Part shown: positions 10,667 through 17,776 of the stretch, piece by piece
Numbering within the stretch: position 1 is the first letter of the stretch
Layout: each line of letters starts with the position of its first letter
DNA from: Saccharopolyspora_D taberi
GTDB taxonomy: Bacteria; Actinomycetota; Actinomycetes; Mycobacteriales; Pseudonocardiaceae
Direction: 5' to 3'
Length of the DNA: 64,000 nucleotides
Assembly: GCF_039534165.1 (NCBI RefSeq)
Contig: NZ_BAAAUX010000018.1
Location: forward strand, 1-64,000
Notes under the pieces: model-generated
Seen by the model: only the letters and a program-made list of their open reading frames with translations
The model's database searches: none
What the model was told of the DNA's origin: nothing
Position numbers and translations under genes: made by a program

Positions 10667-11110
10667 ATGGCGAACAGCGAGCACTTCGTCTCCAGCTCCG
10701 TGATCGTCGCGGCGACACCGGAAGCGATCTTCGAGATCCTCAGCGATCCGCGCAAGCACCCGCTGATCGACGGTTCCGGCACGGTCCGCGAGGGCATCAG
10801 CGGACCGGACCGCCTGGTGCTCGGCTCGAAGTTCGGAATGCGGATGAAGATCGGCCTGGGCTACCGGATCCGCAACACGGTGGTCGAGTTCGAGCCGAAC
10901 CGGCTGATCGCCTGGAAGCACTTCTCCCCGCACCGCTGGCGCTACCGCCTGGAACCGGTCGAAGGCGGCACCAGGGTGACCGAGACCTTCGACTACTCAC
11001 GGATGCCGCTGCCCGCGATCATCGGCCGGTCCCCGATGGCCACCAACAACCTCAGGGCGATCAAGAACACCCTGCACCGCCTCAAGTCCCACGTCGAAGG
11101 CGGGGAGTAA
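10667..11110 (+). CDS. SRPBCC (START-like) family protein
   Basis: The product is 147 aa with the SRPBCC/polyketide-cyclase layout: an N-terminal strand FVSSSVIVAATPEAIFEILSD, the helix-grip core, the typical FEPNRLIAWKHFS and VTETFDYSRM strands, and a long C-terminal helix ending LRAIKNTLHRLKSHVE. The fold binds hydrophobic ligands, but nothing fixes the ligand. The ATG at 10667 has no clear ribosome binding site. A TAATGT hexamer 8 nt upstream suggests a leaderless transcript. Repeat copy 2 begins 27 bp after the stop. Confidence 0.8.
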   Translation: MANSEHFVSSSVIVAATPEAIFEILSDPRKHPLIDGSGTVREGISGPDRLVLGSKFGMRMKIGLGYRIRNTVVEFEPNRLIAWKHFSPHRWRYRLEPVEGGTRVTETFDYSRMPLPAIIGRSPMATNNLRAIKNTLHRLKSHVEGGE

Positions 11111-11136
11111 AGGACGTTCCCCCACGAGGCGGAGAC

Positions 11137-11389
11137 AAAGCCTCCACCTACAAGGGAGGGGTTTGGTTCTCATCCCGTCGACCTGGCGCAGCCCGATCAG
11201 ACCGTGTCAAGGGGGCACAGACCAGCAAAACCGCAGCGCGCCAACACAAACGGCCCCCTTGACGCGGTCTGATAGCCCTTGTGGAGGTCGACGGGATGAG
11301 AACCACCCCAACCGAACCGCAGCGAACAACGAGGACTCATCCCGGAGACCTGCCGGGGGTCCGGGGTCGGCGAGAGCCCCGGAAACCAC
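11137..11389 (+). repeat. Structured dispersed repeat, copy 2
   Basis: This is the second copy of the element at 3187-3438, in the same orientation. The outer stem is GGTTCTCATCCCGTCGACCT (11165-11184) with its exact complement at 11285-11304. The inner stem is 11196-11216 with 11253-11273 (21 bp, one G-T pair), and the loop is 36 nt. A separate 7-bp hairpin, TCCGGGG/CCCCGGA (11360-11366 with 11377-11383), follows. In copy 1 the matching stem is TCTGGGG/CCCCAGA, so both partners of one pair have changed together. It lies between the convergent SRPBCC and MmcQ-like genes. Confidence 0.87.
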
Positions 11390-11407
11390 CCACGCAACAG
11401 AACCCCC

Positions 11408-11782
11408 CTACCCCCGCTCCCGAACGCCCCGCCACTGCAACTTCTCCCGCTCCCGCCTGGGAAGCTTCGCCACGACGAGGTCATACGAGTCCTCGATCAG
11501 GTCGAGCACCAGGTCGTCCGGCACCGACCCGTCGAGGACGACGGTGTTCCAGTGCCGCTTGTTCAGGTGGTACCCCGCTGTGATCGCCGGGTAGGTCATC
11601 CGCAGCTGCACCGCGAAGTCCGGGTCGCACTTGAGGCTCACCCGCAGCGGCGTGCCGTCGAGCCTGCTGATCGCGAACATCTTCCCGGCGACCTTGAACA
11701 CGCTGTTGCTCTCGTCGAACGGGAACTCCTCGCCCGCGCCGGTGAGGGCCAGGCAGGCGTCCCTGAGCTGCTTCGGAGTCAC
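11408..11782 (-). CDS. MmcQ/YjbR family protein
   Basis: The product is 124 aa. It carries the CyaY-like MmcQ/YjbR fold with the usual landmarks: an LRDACLALTGAGEEFPFDE start, KVAGKMFAISRLDG, VSLKCDPDFAVQLR, then AGYHLNKRHWNTVVLDG and a C-terminal DLIEDSYDLVVAKLP. Members have been described as double-wing DNA-binding proteins, but the physiological role is poorly known. The start is GTG at 11782. It is convergent with the SRPBCC gene, with repeat copy 2 between them, and follows the PQQ sugar dehydrogenase gene on the same strand 25 bp away. Confidence 0.85.
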   Translation of the reverse strand: MTPKQLRDACLALTGAGEEFPFDESNSVFKVAGKMFAISRLDGTPLRVSLKCDPDFAVQLRMTYPAITAGYHLNKRHWNTVVLDGSVPDDLVLDLIEDSYDLVVAKLPRREREKLQWRGVRERG

Positions 11783-11807
11783 CCCAGCAGGGTAATCCCG
11801 GCCCCCG

Positions 11808-12842
11808 TCACAGCCCGGCCACGCGCAGGATCCGGTCGTCCTCGGGCGCCGGGTCGCCGTTCTGGTCCCGGTTGGTCGTGGTCACCCACAGGCTCCCGTC
11901 GGGCGCGTTCTCCACCGCGCGCAGCCGACCGTAATCGCCCTGGAACAGCGCCTTCGGTTCGCCGACCGTCCCGTCGGCGTTGAGCGGCACCTGCCACAGC
12001 CGCTGGCCGCGCATGGCCGCGACGTAGATCGCGCCGTTGTGGACCTCCAGCCCGCTCGGCGAAGCCTCCGAGGTCGGCCAGGTCACCAGCGGGTCGACGT
12101 AGGCTTCGTCGTCGCACGGGCCCTCGCACTTCGGCCACCCGTAGTTCTTGCCCGGCTCGACCCGGTTGACCTCGTCCCAGGTGTTCTGACCCGGCTCGGC
12201 CGCGTGCAGCCCGCCCTTCTCGTCCCACGACAGGCCCTGCGGGTTGCGGTGGCCCAGCGAGTAGACCAGCGAGTCGCCGAACGGGTTGTCCGGGGCAGGC
12301 CGGCCGTCCGGGGTCATCCGCAGGATCTTGCCGTTGAGCGACTTCGCGTCCTGCGAGCTGTCGGGGTTCTGGGCGTCGCCGGTGGTGGCGTAGAGCATGC
12401 CGTCCGGGCCGAAGGCCAGCCGCCCGCCGTTGTGGAAGCGGTTCTTGGCGATGCCGGTGACGATCGGCTGCGGCTGCTCGCCGAGCTTGAGCTTGGCGAT
12501 CCGGTTGTCCTCGGCGGTGGTGTAGAAGACGAACACCGTCTGGTCGTCGGCGTAGTCCGGCGACACCGCGATGCCCATCAGCCCGCCCTCGCCGTCGGTC
12601 GGCCGGGAATCGGTCACCCGCTGCACCTCGGTGACCTGTCCGTCCTTTATGGACATGATCTGACCGGTCTCGCGCTGGGTGAAAAGGCCGGAGCCGTCCG
12701 GCAGGAACGCCAGTCCCCACGGGATCTCCAGCCCGGTGGCGATCGGGGTGACCTCCGCCGGCGCGGCGACGGCCGGACCGCTGCCGCACCCGAGTGCGAG
12801 CGCGGTGGCGAACGTGAGAACTGCGCTGCGGCGAACCTTCAT
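11808..12842 (-). CDS. Secreted PQQ-dependent sugar dehydrogenase (Asd/GDH-B-like)
   Basis: The product is 344 aa. A signal peptide (KVRRSAVLTFATALALGCGSGPAVAAP) is followed by a six-bladed beta-propeller of the glucose/sorbosone dehydrogenase family. Landmarks are GLEIPWGLAFLPDG, LFTQRETGQI, EGGLMGIAVSPDY, KNRFHNGGRLAFGPDGMLYATTGD, YSLGHRNPQGLSWD and NYGWPKCEG. The catalytic-base His of the family is probably the one in FHNGGRLAF or GHRNPQG. It would oxidise aldoses outside the membrane with PQQ. The ATG at 12842 follows GGAGG. It is divergent from the pqq operon 197 bp away, so cofactor and apoenzyme genes are neighbours. Confidence 0.9.
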   Translation of the reverse strand: MKVRRSAVLTFATALALGCGSGPAVAAPAEVTPIATGLEIPWGLAFLPDGSGLFTQRETGQIMSIKDGQVTEVQRVTDSRPTDGEGGLMGIAVSPDYADDQTVFVFYTTAEDNRIAKLKLGEQPQPIVTGIAKNRFHNGGRLAFGPDGMLYATTGDAQNPDSSQDAKSLNGKILRMTPDGRPAPDNPFGDSLVYSLGHRNPQGLSWDEKGGLHAAEPGQNTWDEVNRVEPGKNYGWPKCEGPCDDEAYVDPLVTWPTSEASPSGLEVHNGAIYVAAMRGQRLWQVPLNADGTVGEPKALFQGDYGRLRAVENAPDGSLWVTTTNRDQNGDPAPEDDRILRVAGL

Positions 12843-13038
12843 GCTGGCCTCCGGTGTCGGTGCGGGAATTCCGCGCCCGGCCGGACCGACTTCCGCGCGG
12901 AACGCGACAGATCGAAGCACGCGAGACGGAAGCCCCCGTACCGCCGCTGGGAGGCATCGGAATTGCCCCCGACCGCATCTCGACGGGGGACCGGAAAGCC
13001 TCCTACCGTGGAATTCCCCACGACCAGAGGAGGAAGTC

Positions 13039-13128
13039 ATGGCCGACAACGCCGCTCCGGAATGGGTCGCGCCGGAACTGGACGAGTACGACGTCGCCCC
13101 CGAGGTCACCGCCTACGTCGCGCGCTGA
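13039..13128 (+). CDS. pqqA: PQQ precursor peptide PqqA
   Basis: The product is only 29 aa, with a strong GAGGAGG ribosome binding site. PQQ is built from one Glu and one Tyr of PqqA in an E-x3-Y arrangement. Here the motif is PEVTAYVAR near the C-terminus, matching the EVTxY core of known PqqA peptides, with a conserved Trp (residue 9) further upstream. The residue before the core Glu is Pro rather than the more common Leu or Met, and the N-terminus is acidic. Its stop is directly followed by the pqqC ATG (TGAATG). Confidence 0.93.
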   Translation: MADNAAPEWVAPELDEYDVAPEVTAYVAR

Positions 13129-13818
13129 ATGACCCCGCGCGACGCCGGGGAGTTCGAACGCGCGCTGCGCGCGCTCGAAACCCGCTACTGGCACGACCAC
13201 CCGTTCCACCAGCGGCTGCACCGGGGCAAGCTCGACGCGCGGGAACTGCGGCTGTGGGCGGCGAACCGCTGGTACTACCAGCGCTGCCTGCCGCAGAAGG
13301 ACGCCGCGATCATCGCGAACTGCCCGCTGCCGCGGGTGCGGCGCACCTGGCTGGAGCGCATCGCCTACCACGACGGCCGGACCGCCGCGGACGGCGGCGC
13401 GCAGCGCTGGCTCCAGCTGGCCGAGGCGCTGGGGATGCCGCGCGAGGAGGTGGTCGACGAACGCCACCTGCTGCCTGGAGTCCGGTTCGCCGTCGACGCC
13501 TACGTCAACTTCGCCCGCAGCCGTCCGTGGATCGAGGGCGTGGCTTCCGGGCTCACCGAGATGTTCGCGCCGGGCCTGATGCGCCGCCGCGTCGAGGCGA
13601 TGCGCGAGCACTACCCGTGGATCGCCGAGAGCGGGTTCGGCTACTTCCACAACCGCATCGAGGCGACCCGGGGCGAGGGCCGGTCGACGCTGGCCCTGGT
13701 GCTGGAGCACTGCACCACCCGGGACCAGCAGGACGCGGCCCTCGCCGCACTCGCGTTCAAGTGCGACGTGCTGCACGCGGTGCTGGACGCGGTGGACTAC
13801 GAGGTGGGGAAGCGGTGA
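13129..13818 (+). CDS. pqqC: Pyrroloquinoline-quinone synthase PqqC
   Basis: The product is 229 aa, normal for PqqC, which closes the last ring and performs the final eight-electron oxidation of PQQ without a metal. The all-helical haem-oxygenase-like fold is recognisable: RYWHDHPFHQRLHRGKL at the start, WAANRWYYQRCLPQKDAAII, then MREHYPWIAESGFGYFHNR and LVLEHCTTRDQQDAALAALAFKCDVLHAVLDAV. The ATG abuts the pqqA stop and its own TGA overlaps the pqqD GTG by 4 nt, so A-C-D are tightly coupled. The start is fixed by this arrangement. Confidence 0.96.
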   Translation: MTPRDAGEFERALRALETRYWHDHPFHQRLHRGKLDARELRLWAANRWYYQRCLPQKDAAIIANCPLPRVRRTWLERIAYHDGRTAADGGAQRWLQLAEALGMPREEVVDERHLLPGVRFAVDAYVNFARSRPWIEGVASGLTEMFAPGLMRRRVEAMREHYPWIAESGFGYFHNRIEATRGEGRSTLALVLEHCTTRDQQDAALAALAFKCDVLHAVLDAVDYEVGKR

Positions 13819-14069
13819 AACCCCGGCTGAGGCGCGGAGTCCGGCTGTCCTACGACCACGTCCGGCAGCGGACGGTGGTGCTGCACCCGGAAGGCGTTGT
13901 CATGCCGAACGAAACCGCGCTCGCGGTGCTCGAACGCTGCGACGGCCGCACGACCGCGGCCGGGATCGCGGCGGCGCTGGGCGAGATCTACCGAGGGGTG
14001 CGGCAGCAGGACGTAGACGCCGTGGTGGAGCGGATGCGTCAGCGGGGGCTGCTGGAGATGGTGCCGTGA
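13815..14069 (+). CDS. pqqD: PQQ peptide chaperone PqqD
   Basis: The product is 84 aa, a winged-helix RiPP recognition element that holds PqqA and presents it to PqqE. Sequence landmarks: LRRGVRLSYDHVRQRTVVLHPEGVV, LNET-like PNETALAVLERCDG, and the helix VDAVVERMRQRGLLE. The GTG at 13815 overlaps the pqqC stop and its TGA overlaps the pqqE GTG (both GTGA). It is a separate gene here, whereas some organisms fuse it to pqqC or pqqE. Confidence 0.94.
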   Translation: MKPRLRRGVRLSYDHVRQRTVVLHPEGVVMPNETALAVLERCDGRTTAAGIAAALGEIYRGVRQQDVDAVVERMRQRGLLEMVP

Positions 14070-15127
14070 ACCGCCCGCTGGGCCTGCTGGCGGAGCTGAC
14101 CCACCGCTGCCCGCTGCACTGCAGCTACTGCTCCAACCCGGTGGAACTGACGCGGCGGACCGAAGAACTCGGCACCGGCCAGTGGATCGACGTGCTGGAC
14201 CAGGCGCGCGAACTGGGCGTGCTCCAGGTGCACCTGTCCGGTGGCGAACCCCTGTCCCGTCGCGACCTGCCGGAGCTGGTCTCGCACGCGCACCGGATCG
14301 GCTGCTACCTGAACCTCGTCACCAGCGGCCTGGCGCTGACCGCCGAAGTCGCCGAAGACCTCGCCGCGCGCGGACTCGACCACGTGCAGCTGTCCATTCA
14401 GGACTCCCGTGCCGACGAGGCGAACGCCGTCGCGGGCACGCGCGGGCACCAGCTCAAGCTCCGGGCGGCCTCCGTGGTGCGGGAACTGGGCCTGGCACTG
14501 ACGGTGAACGTGGTGCTGCACAAGGGAAATCTAGACCGCGTCGGCGAGATCATCGCGCTCGCCGAGCAGCTCGGCGCGGACCGGCTGGAACTGGCCAACA
14601 CGCAGTACTACGGCTGGGCCGCGCTGAACCGGCGAGCGCTCCTGCCCACCCGGGCCCAGCTCGACCGGGCCGCCGAGGTGGTCGAGGAGGCGCGCGGCGG
14701 CCCGATGGACATCGTCTACGTGACCTCCGACTACTACGAGGACCGGCCGAAGCCGTGCATGCAGGGCTGGGCGAGCAGGCAGCTCACGGTCGCCCCGGAC
14801 GGGCGCGTCCTGCCGTGCCCGGTCGCCGGGGTGATCGCGGACCTCCCGGCCGAGAACGTGCTTGCCCGGCCGCTGGCCGAGATCTGGTACTCCTCGGCGG
14901 CGTTCAACGCCTTCCGCGGCACGGATTGGATGCGCGAGCCGTGCCGCAGCTGCGCCCTGCGGGACGTCGACTTCGGCGGCTGCCGCTGCCAGTCCTACGC
15001 GCTCACCGGCGACGCCGCGGCGACCGACCCGGTGTGCGGGCTGTCGCCGCACCGGCACGTCGTCGACGAACTCCTCGAATCCACCGGTGAGATCCCGGTG
15101 GCGGTTCCCCGCCGGGAGCGGCGATGA
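14066..15127 (+). CDS. pqqE: PqqA peptide cyclase PqqE (radical SAM)
   Basis: The product is 353 aa. This radical SAM enzyme makes the C-C bond between the Glu and Tyr of PqqA. The SAM-cluster motif CPLHCSYC is at residues 15-22, and GGEP-type SAM-binding HLSGGEPLSRRDL follows. The SPASM-type C-terminal half contains further Cys (KPCMQGW, RVLPCPVAG, EPCRSCALRD, GGCRCQ) for auxiliary clusters. It starts with GTG inside the pqqD stop and its TGA overlaps the pqqB ATG. Length and motifs are normal for PqqE. Confidence 0.96.
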   Translation: MNRPLGLLAELTHRCPLHCSYCSNPVELTRRTEELGTGQWIDVLDQARELGVLQVHLSGGEPLSRRDLPELVSHAHRIGCYLNLVTSGLALTAEVAEDLAARGLDHVQLSIQDSRADEANAVAGTRGHQLKLRAASVVRELGLALTVNVVLHKGNLDRVGEIIALAEQLGADRLELANTQYYGWAALNRRALLPTRAQLDRAAEVVEEARGGPMDIVYVTSDYYEDRPKPCMQGWASRQLTVAPDGRVLPCPVAGVIADLPAENVLARPLAEIWYSSAAFNAFRGTDWMREPCRSCALRDVDFGGCRCQSYALTGDAAATDPVCGLSPHRHVVDELLESTGEIPVAVPRRERR

Positions 15128-16011
15128 AGGTGGTGCTGCTGGGAACCGCGGCGGGCGGCGGATTCCCGCAGTGGAACTGCGGATGCCACCTGTGCGGGCT
15201 GGCCCGCGCCGGATTCCCCGGAGTGGCGCCGAGAACGCAGGACTGCGTCGCGGTCAGCGGCGACGGCGAGCACTGGTACCTGCTCAACGCGTCACCGGAC
15301 ATCCGGGCGCAGATCACCGGATGTCCCGCGCTCGCACCGGGTCCGGGTCGCTGGACGCCGATCCGGGGAGTGCTGCTGACCGACGCCGAGCTGGACCACT
15401 CCCTGGGCCTGTTCATGCTCCGCGAAGGCGCCGGAATCCGGGTGTGGGCAACGGAACCGGTGCTCGGCGCGCTGCGCGAGGACCTCCCGCTGCGCGCAAC
15501 CCTGGACCGCTACCACGGCGCGGACTGGTGCCGGGTGACACCGGGCAAAGAGTTCACCGTGGATGACCACCTGGCGGTGACCGCGATCCCGCTGAGCGCG
15601 AAGACGCCGAAGTACGCGACTCCCGCGGAGGGGACCTGGGTCGTCGGCTACCGGGTCGAGGACCTGGTCACAGGGGGAGTCCTGCTCTACGCGCCCTGCC
15701 TGGCGCAGTGGCCTCCGCACCTGGACGAGGTCGTCGCCGGTGCGGACTGCGCGCTGCTGGACGGCACCTTCTGGAGCGCCGGCGAGATGCGGTCGGCCAC
15801 CGGCACGCGGACGCAGAAGCGCATGGGCCACCTGCCGATCAGCGGGGGAGGCGGGAGCCTCGAACGGCTCGCCGCGCACCGGGGCGTCCGCCGCGTCTAC
15901 ACGCATCTGAACAACACCAACCCGCTGCTGGACATCACGACCCCGGAGCGGACCGAGCTGGTCGCGGCCGGTGTCGAGGTGCTGCTGGACGGGGCCGAGC
16001 TGGACCTGTGA
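15124..16011 (+). CDS. pqqB: PQQ biosynthesis hydroxylase PqqB
   Basis: The product is 295 aa, an MBL-fold protein that hydroxylates the tyrosine-derived part of the PQQ intermediate. The diagnostic N-terminus VVLLGTAAGGGFPQWNCGCHLC is present, together with NASPDIRAQI, LTDAELDHSLGLFMLREG, MGHLPISGGGGSLERL and YTHLNNTNPLLD. It is the last gene of the operon, giving the order A-C-D-E-B instead of the common A-B-C-D-E. No pqqF-type protease is nearby. Overlap with pqqE is ATGA. Confidence 0.95.
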   Translation: MKVVLLGTAAGGGFPQWNCGCHLCGLARAGFPGVAPRTQDCVAVSGDGEHWYLLNASPDIRAQITGCPALAPGPGRWTPIRGVLLTDAELDHSLGLFMLREGAGIRVWATEPVLGALREDLPLRATLDRYHGADWCRVTPGKEFTVDDHLAVTAIPLSAKTPKYATPAEGTWVVGYRVEDLVTGGVLLYAPCLAQWPPHLDEVVAGADCALLDGTFWSAGEMRSATGTRTQKRMGHLPISGGGGSLERLAAHRGVRRVYTHLNNTNPLLDITTPERTELVAAGVEVLLDGAELDL

Positions 16012-16136
16012 TCGCCTCTCGCCCCCGAGCGCGCACGTTCGTGTGACTGTCGACCAGCTGAGTGTTTGGCGCTGCGAGCTGATCTCCCCTTCGGTAGTAC
16101 GGATGGGTCCGTTCCGGTCCTGGTGAATTCCGCCGC

Positions 16137-16976
16137 GTGCCAAGGGGTGTGAGTTTGAAAGGCGTCTGTACGAGTCGGTCGCTGTCCTTCCGGGTCCTGG
16201 GACCCCTGTCCGTTCTGGTCGACAACAGATCGCTTCCGATACCGGGTGGCAAGCAGCGGACCCTGCTGGGGGCGCTCCTGCTGCACGCCAACGAGGTCGT
16301 TCCGGTCGACGAGCTGGTGGAGCACATCTGGGGTGACGAGCTGCCGCACCGGCCCCGCCGGGCCCTGCACACCTACCTGACCCGGCTGCGGCACACGCTG
16401 GCCAGGCAGGGCGCCGGGCTCGCCCGGCTGATCCACACCTCCGGCGCGGGGTACCTGATCGAGATCCCGCCGGACCAGCTCGACCTGACCCGGTTCCGGA
16501 CGCTGCTCGGCAACGCGAACTCCGCCGCCGGGCGGGGAGATCGCGCGACCGAGTCGGTGCACCTGGCCGAGGCGCTGGCGCTGTGGCGCGGGCCGGTGCT
16601 CCCGGACGTGCAGTCGGAGTCGCTGCACCGCGACGTGGTCCCCAGGATCACCGAGGACTGGGTGCGGGCGACCGAGCGCTACTGCGACTCCGGCCTCGCG
16701 CTCGGGCGGCACGAGGAACTGGTCGGGTCGCTGCGGGTGCTGACGTTGAAGTACCCGTTCCACGAGCGGCTCTGGCAGCACCTGATGCTCGCGCTGTACC
16801 GGTCCGGGCGGCGCGGGGAGGCGCTGGCCGCCTACGCCGAGATGGGCAACCGGCTGCGGGAGGACCTGGGCGTCGACCCGTGCGCCGAGGTCCGCCACCT
16901 GCACCTGGCGATGCTGCGCGACGAGGTGCCCGGACCGCGCGGACAGCCCGGCGGCGCGGTCGCGCGGGCGAAGTGA
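16137..16976 (+). CDS. SARP-family transcriptional activator (CinR1-like)
   Basis: The product is up to 279 aa. It has the AfsR/SARP layout: an OmpR-type winged helix (FRVLGPLSVLVDN, GGKQRTLLGALLLHANEVVPVDELVEHIWG, RRALHTYLTRLRHTL) and the bacterial transcriptional activator domain (LDLTRFRTLLGNA to RHEELVGSLRVLTLKYPFHERLWQHLMLALYRSGRRGEAL). There is no ATPase or TPR part, so it is a small SARP as in many antibiotic clusters. Starts at GTG 16137 or TTG 16155 are possible, and AAGGGG with 6-nt spacing supports TTG 16155 (261 codons less 6). It precedes the lanthipeptide genes, as CinR1 does in the cinnamycin cluster, and is the likely activator of that operon. Confidence 0.87.
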   Translation: MPRGVSLKGVCTSRSLSFRVLGPLSVLVDNRSLPIPGGKQRTLLGALLLHANEVVPVDELVEHIWGDELPHRPRRALHTYLTRLRHTLARQGAGLARLIHTSGAGYLIEIPPDQLDLTRFRTLLGNANSAAGRGDRATESVHLAEALALWRGPVLPDVQSESLHRDVVPRITEDWVRATERYCDSGLALGRHEELVGSLRVLTLKYPFHERLWQHLMLALYRSGRRGEALAAYAEMGNRLREDLGVDPCAEVRHLHLAMLRDEVPGPRGQPGGAVARAK

Positions 16977-17006
16977 AAGCGGAGTGAAACAGCCCCTTCG
17001 TAGCGT
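16972..17006 (+). promoter_or_regulatory. Putative SARP box and -10 upstream of the lanthipeptide operon
   Basis: The heptamer AGTGAAA occurs at 16972-16978 and 16983-16989, that is, 7 bp repeated with an 11-bp period, the known architecture of SARP binding sites. A TAGCGT hexamer at 17001-17006 can serve as -10. The first heptamer overlaps the TGA of the SARP gene itself. It would drive the DurN-like gene and lanA. Confidence 0.55.
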
Positions 17007-17042
17007 GGGTTCCACGGGTTCGAGAGAGGATGGGATATCGCA

Positions 17043-17393
17043 ATGAAAAGCGCGAAAGAACCGACGATCTACCCGGGCGTCGAGGAAATCCGCCGGATCC
17101 AGCACCTCGCGGTCGTCTGCGCGCTGCTGCCGCCGGACGGCAAACTGCGGGAACTGCTCGAACTCGCGCTCAAGGTCCACGAGGAACCCCTGCTCGCCAG
17201 GCTGACCCCGATCACCGACCAGCACCCGTTCGCGACCAAGACCTGGCTGGAGTCGCTGTGGCTCCGGGAGGGTGCCAGCGCGGAGGAGAAGGAACTGGTC
17301 GCCTGGCAGAACACCAGCGAGAACATGAATGCCGCCATCCAGGAATTGCGGAACATCGAAAAGCAGCTCGGCGTCAAGATCGGCGCCGAGTGA
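17043..17393 (+). CDS. durN: DurN/Cinorf7-like lysinoalanine synthase
   Basis: The product is 116 aa, soluble and predicted mostly helical (IRRIQHLAVVCALLPPDGKLRELLELALKV, then KTWLESLWLREGASAEEKELVAW and MNAAIQELRNIEKQLG). Size, composition and position directly before the precursor gene match Cinorf7/DurN. In the cinnamycin and duramycin pathways that protein helps join Lys19 to the dehydroalanine formed from Ser6. Both residues exist in the core encoded next door. I assign it from context and general resemblance; I could not align it. ATG 17043 has GAGAGGA 12 nt upstream, a slightly long spacing. It lies 32 bp ahead of lanA in the same orientation. Confidence 0.75.
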   Translation: MKSAKEPTIYPGVEEIRRIQHLAVVCALLPPDGKLRELLELALKVHEEPLLARLTPITDQHPFATKTWLESLWLREGASAEEKELVAWQNTSENMNAAIQELRNIEKQLGVKIGAE

Positions 17394-17425
17394 GGTAATC
17401 GATCAATCAATCCAGGAGGTAAGTC

Positions 17426-17662
17426 ATGTCGCCAACCCTGCTCCAGCGCGCGGTCGTCGATGGTGAGTTCCGGAGTGCCCTGCTGGCCGACCCCGCGGCC
17501 TTCGGCGTGGCCGCCGACGCGCTGCCGGCTCCGGTTGAGCAGCCCGACCAGGAGTCCCTGGACTTCTGGACCGAGGGGATCTCCGCTGTCGAGATCTACG
17601 CGTGCGAGTCGACCTGCAGCTTCGGCCCGTTCACGGTCGTCTGCGACGGCACCACGAAGTAA
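17426..17662 (+). CDS. lanA: Cinnamycin/duramycin-type class II lanthipeptide precursor
   Basis: The product is 78 aa, with AGGAGG at 6-nt spacing. Leader residues 1-59 (starting SPTLLQRAVVDGEFRSALLA, ending DFWTEGISAVEIYA) resemble the CinA leader as I remember it. Core residues 60-78 (17603-17659) read CESTCSFGPFTVVCDGTTK. Cinnamycin is CRQSCSFGPFTFVCDGNTK. Conserved ring positions are Cys1, Cys5, Cys14, Thr11 and Thr18, the Ser6 and Lys19 that form lysinoalanine, and Asp15, which is hydroxylated. Changes are Glu2, Ser3, Thr4, Val12 and Thr17. Thr4 would make ring Thr4-Cys14 a methyllanthionine. The residues before the core are IYA, not the AFA recalled for CinA, so the cleavage site differs. 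The family binds phosphatidylethanolamine. Confidence 0.93.
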   Translation: MSPTLLQRAVVDGEFRSALLADPAAFGVAADALPAPVEQPDQESLDFWTEGISAVEIYACESTCSFGPFTVVCDGTTK

Positions 17663-17691
17663 GTGATTCCGGGCCGCCGGGCCCGGTGCGG

Positions 17692-17718
17692 CGCGGTGAG
17701 CTGGCCCAGCTCACCGCG
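17692..17718 (+). terminator. Strong hairpin between lanA and lanM
   Basis: CGCGGTGAGCTG pairs perfectly with CAGCTCACCGCG (12 bp, 3-nt loop) 30 nt after the lanA stop and about 60 nt before the lanM start. Such a hairpin can act as a partial terminator or RNA stabiliser, so that precursor mRNA exceeds synthetase mRNA. Confidence 0.65.
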
Positions 17719-17776
17719 TCCCGCTACCCGCTCCCGCCATCCGCCCAGCCCGCCGCGACCACAGGAGCTTCCCACC

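Noticed and set aside
11197..11484. Small frames inside the structured repeat with similar translations in both copies
   Set aside because: Similarity of the peptides follows from the DNA repeat. No ribosome binding site or family match supports them, and the conserved feature is base pairing.
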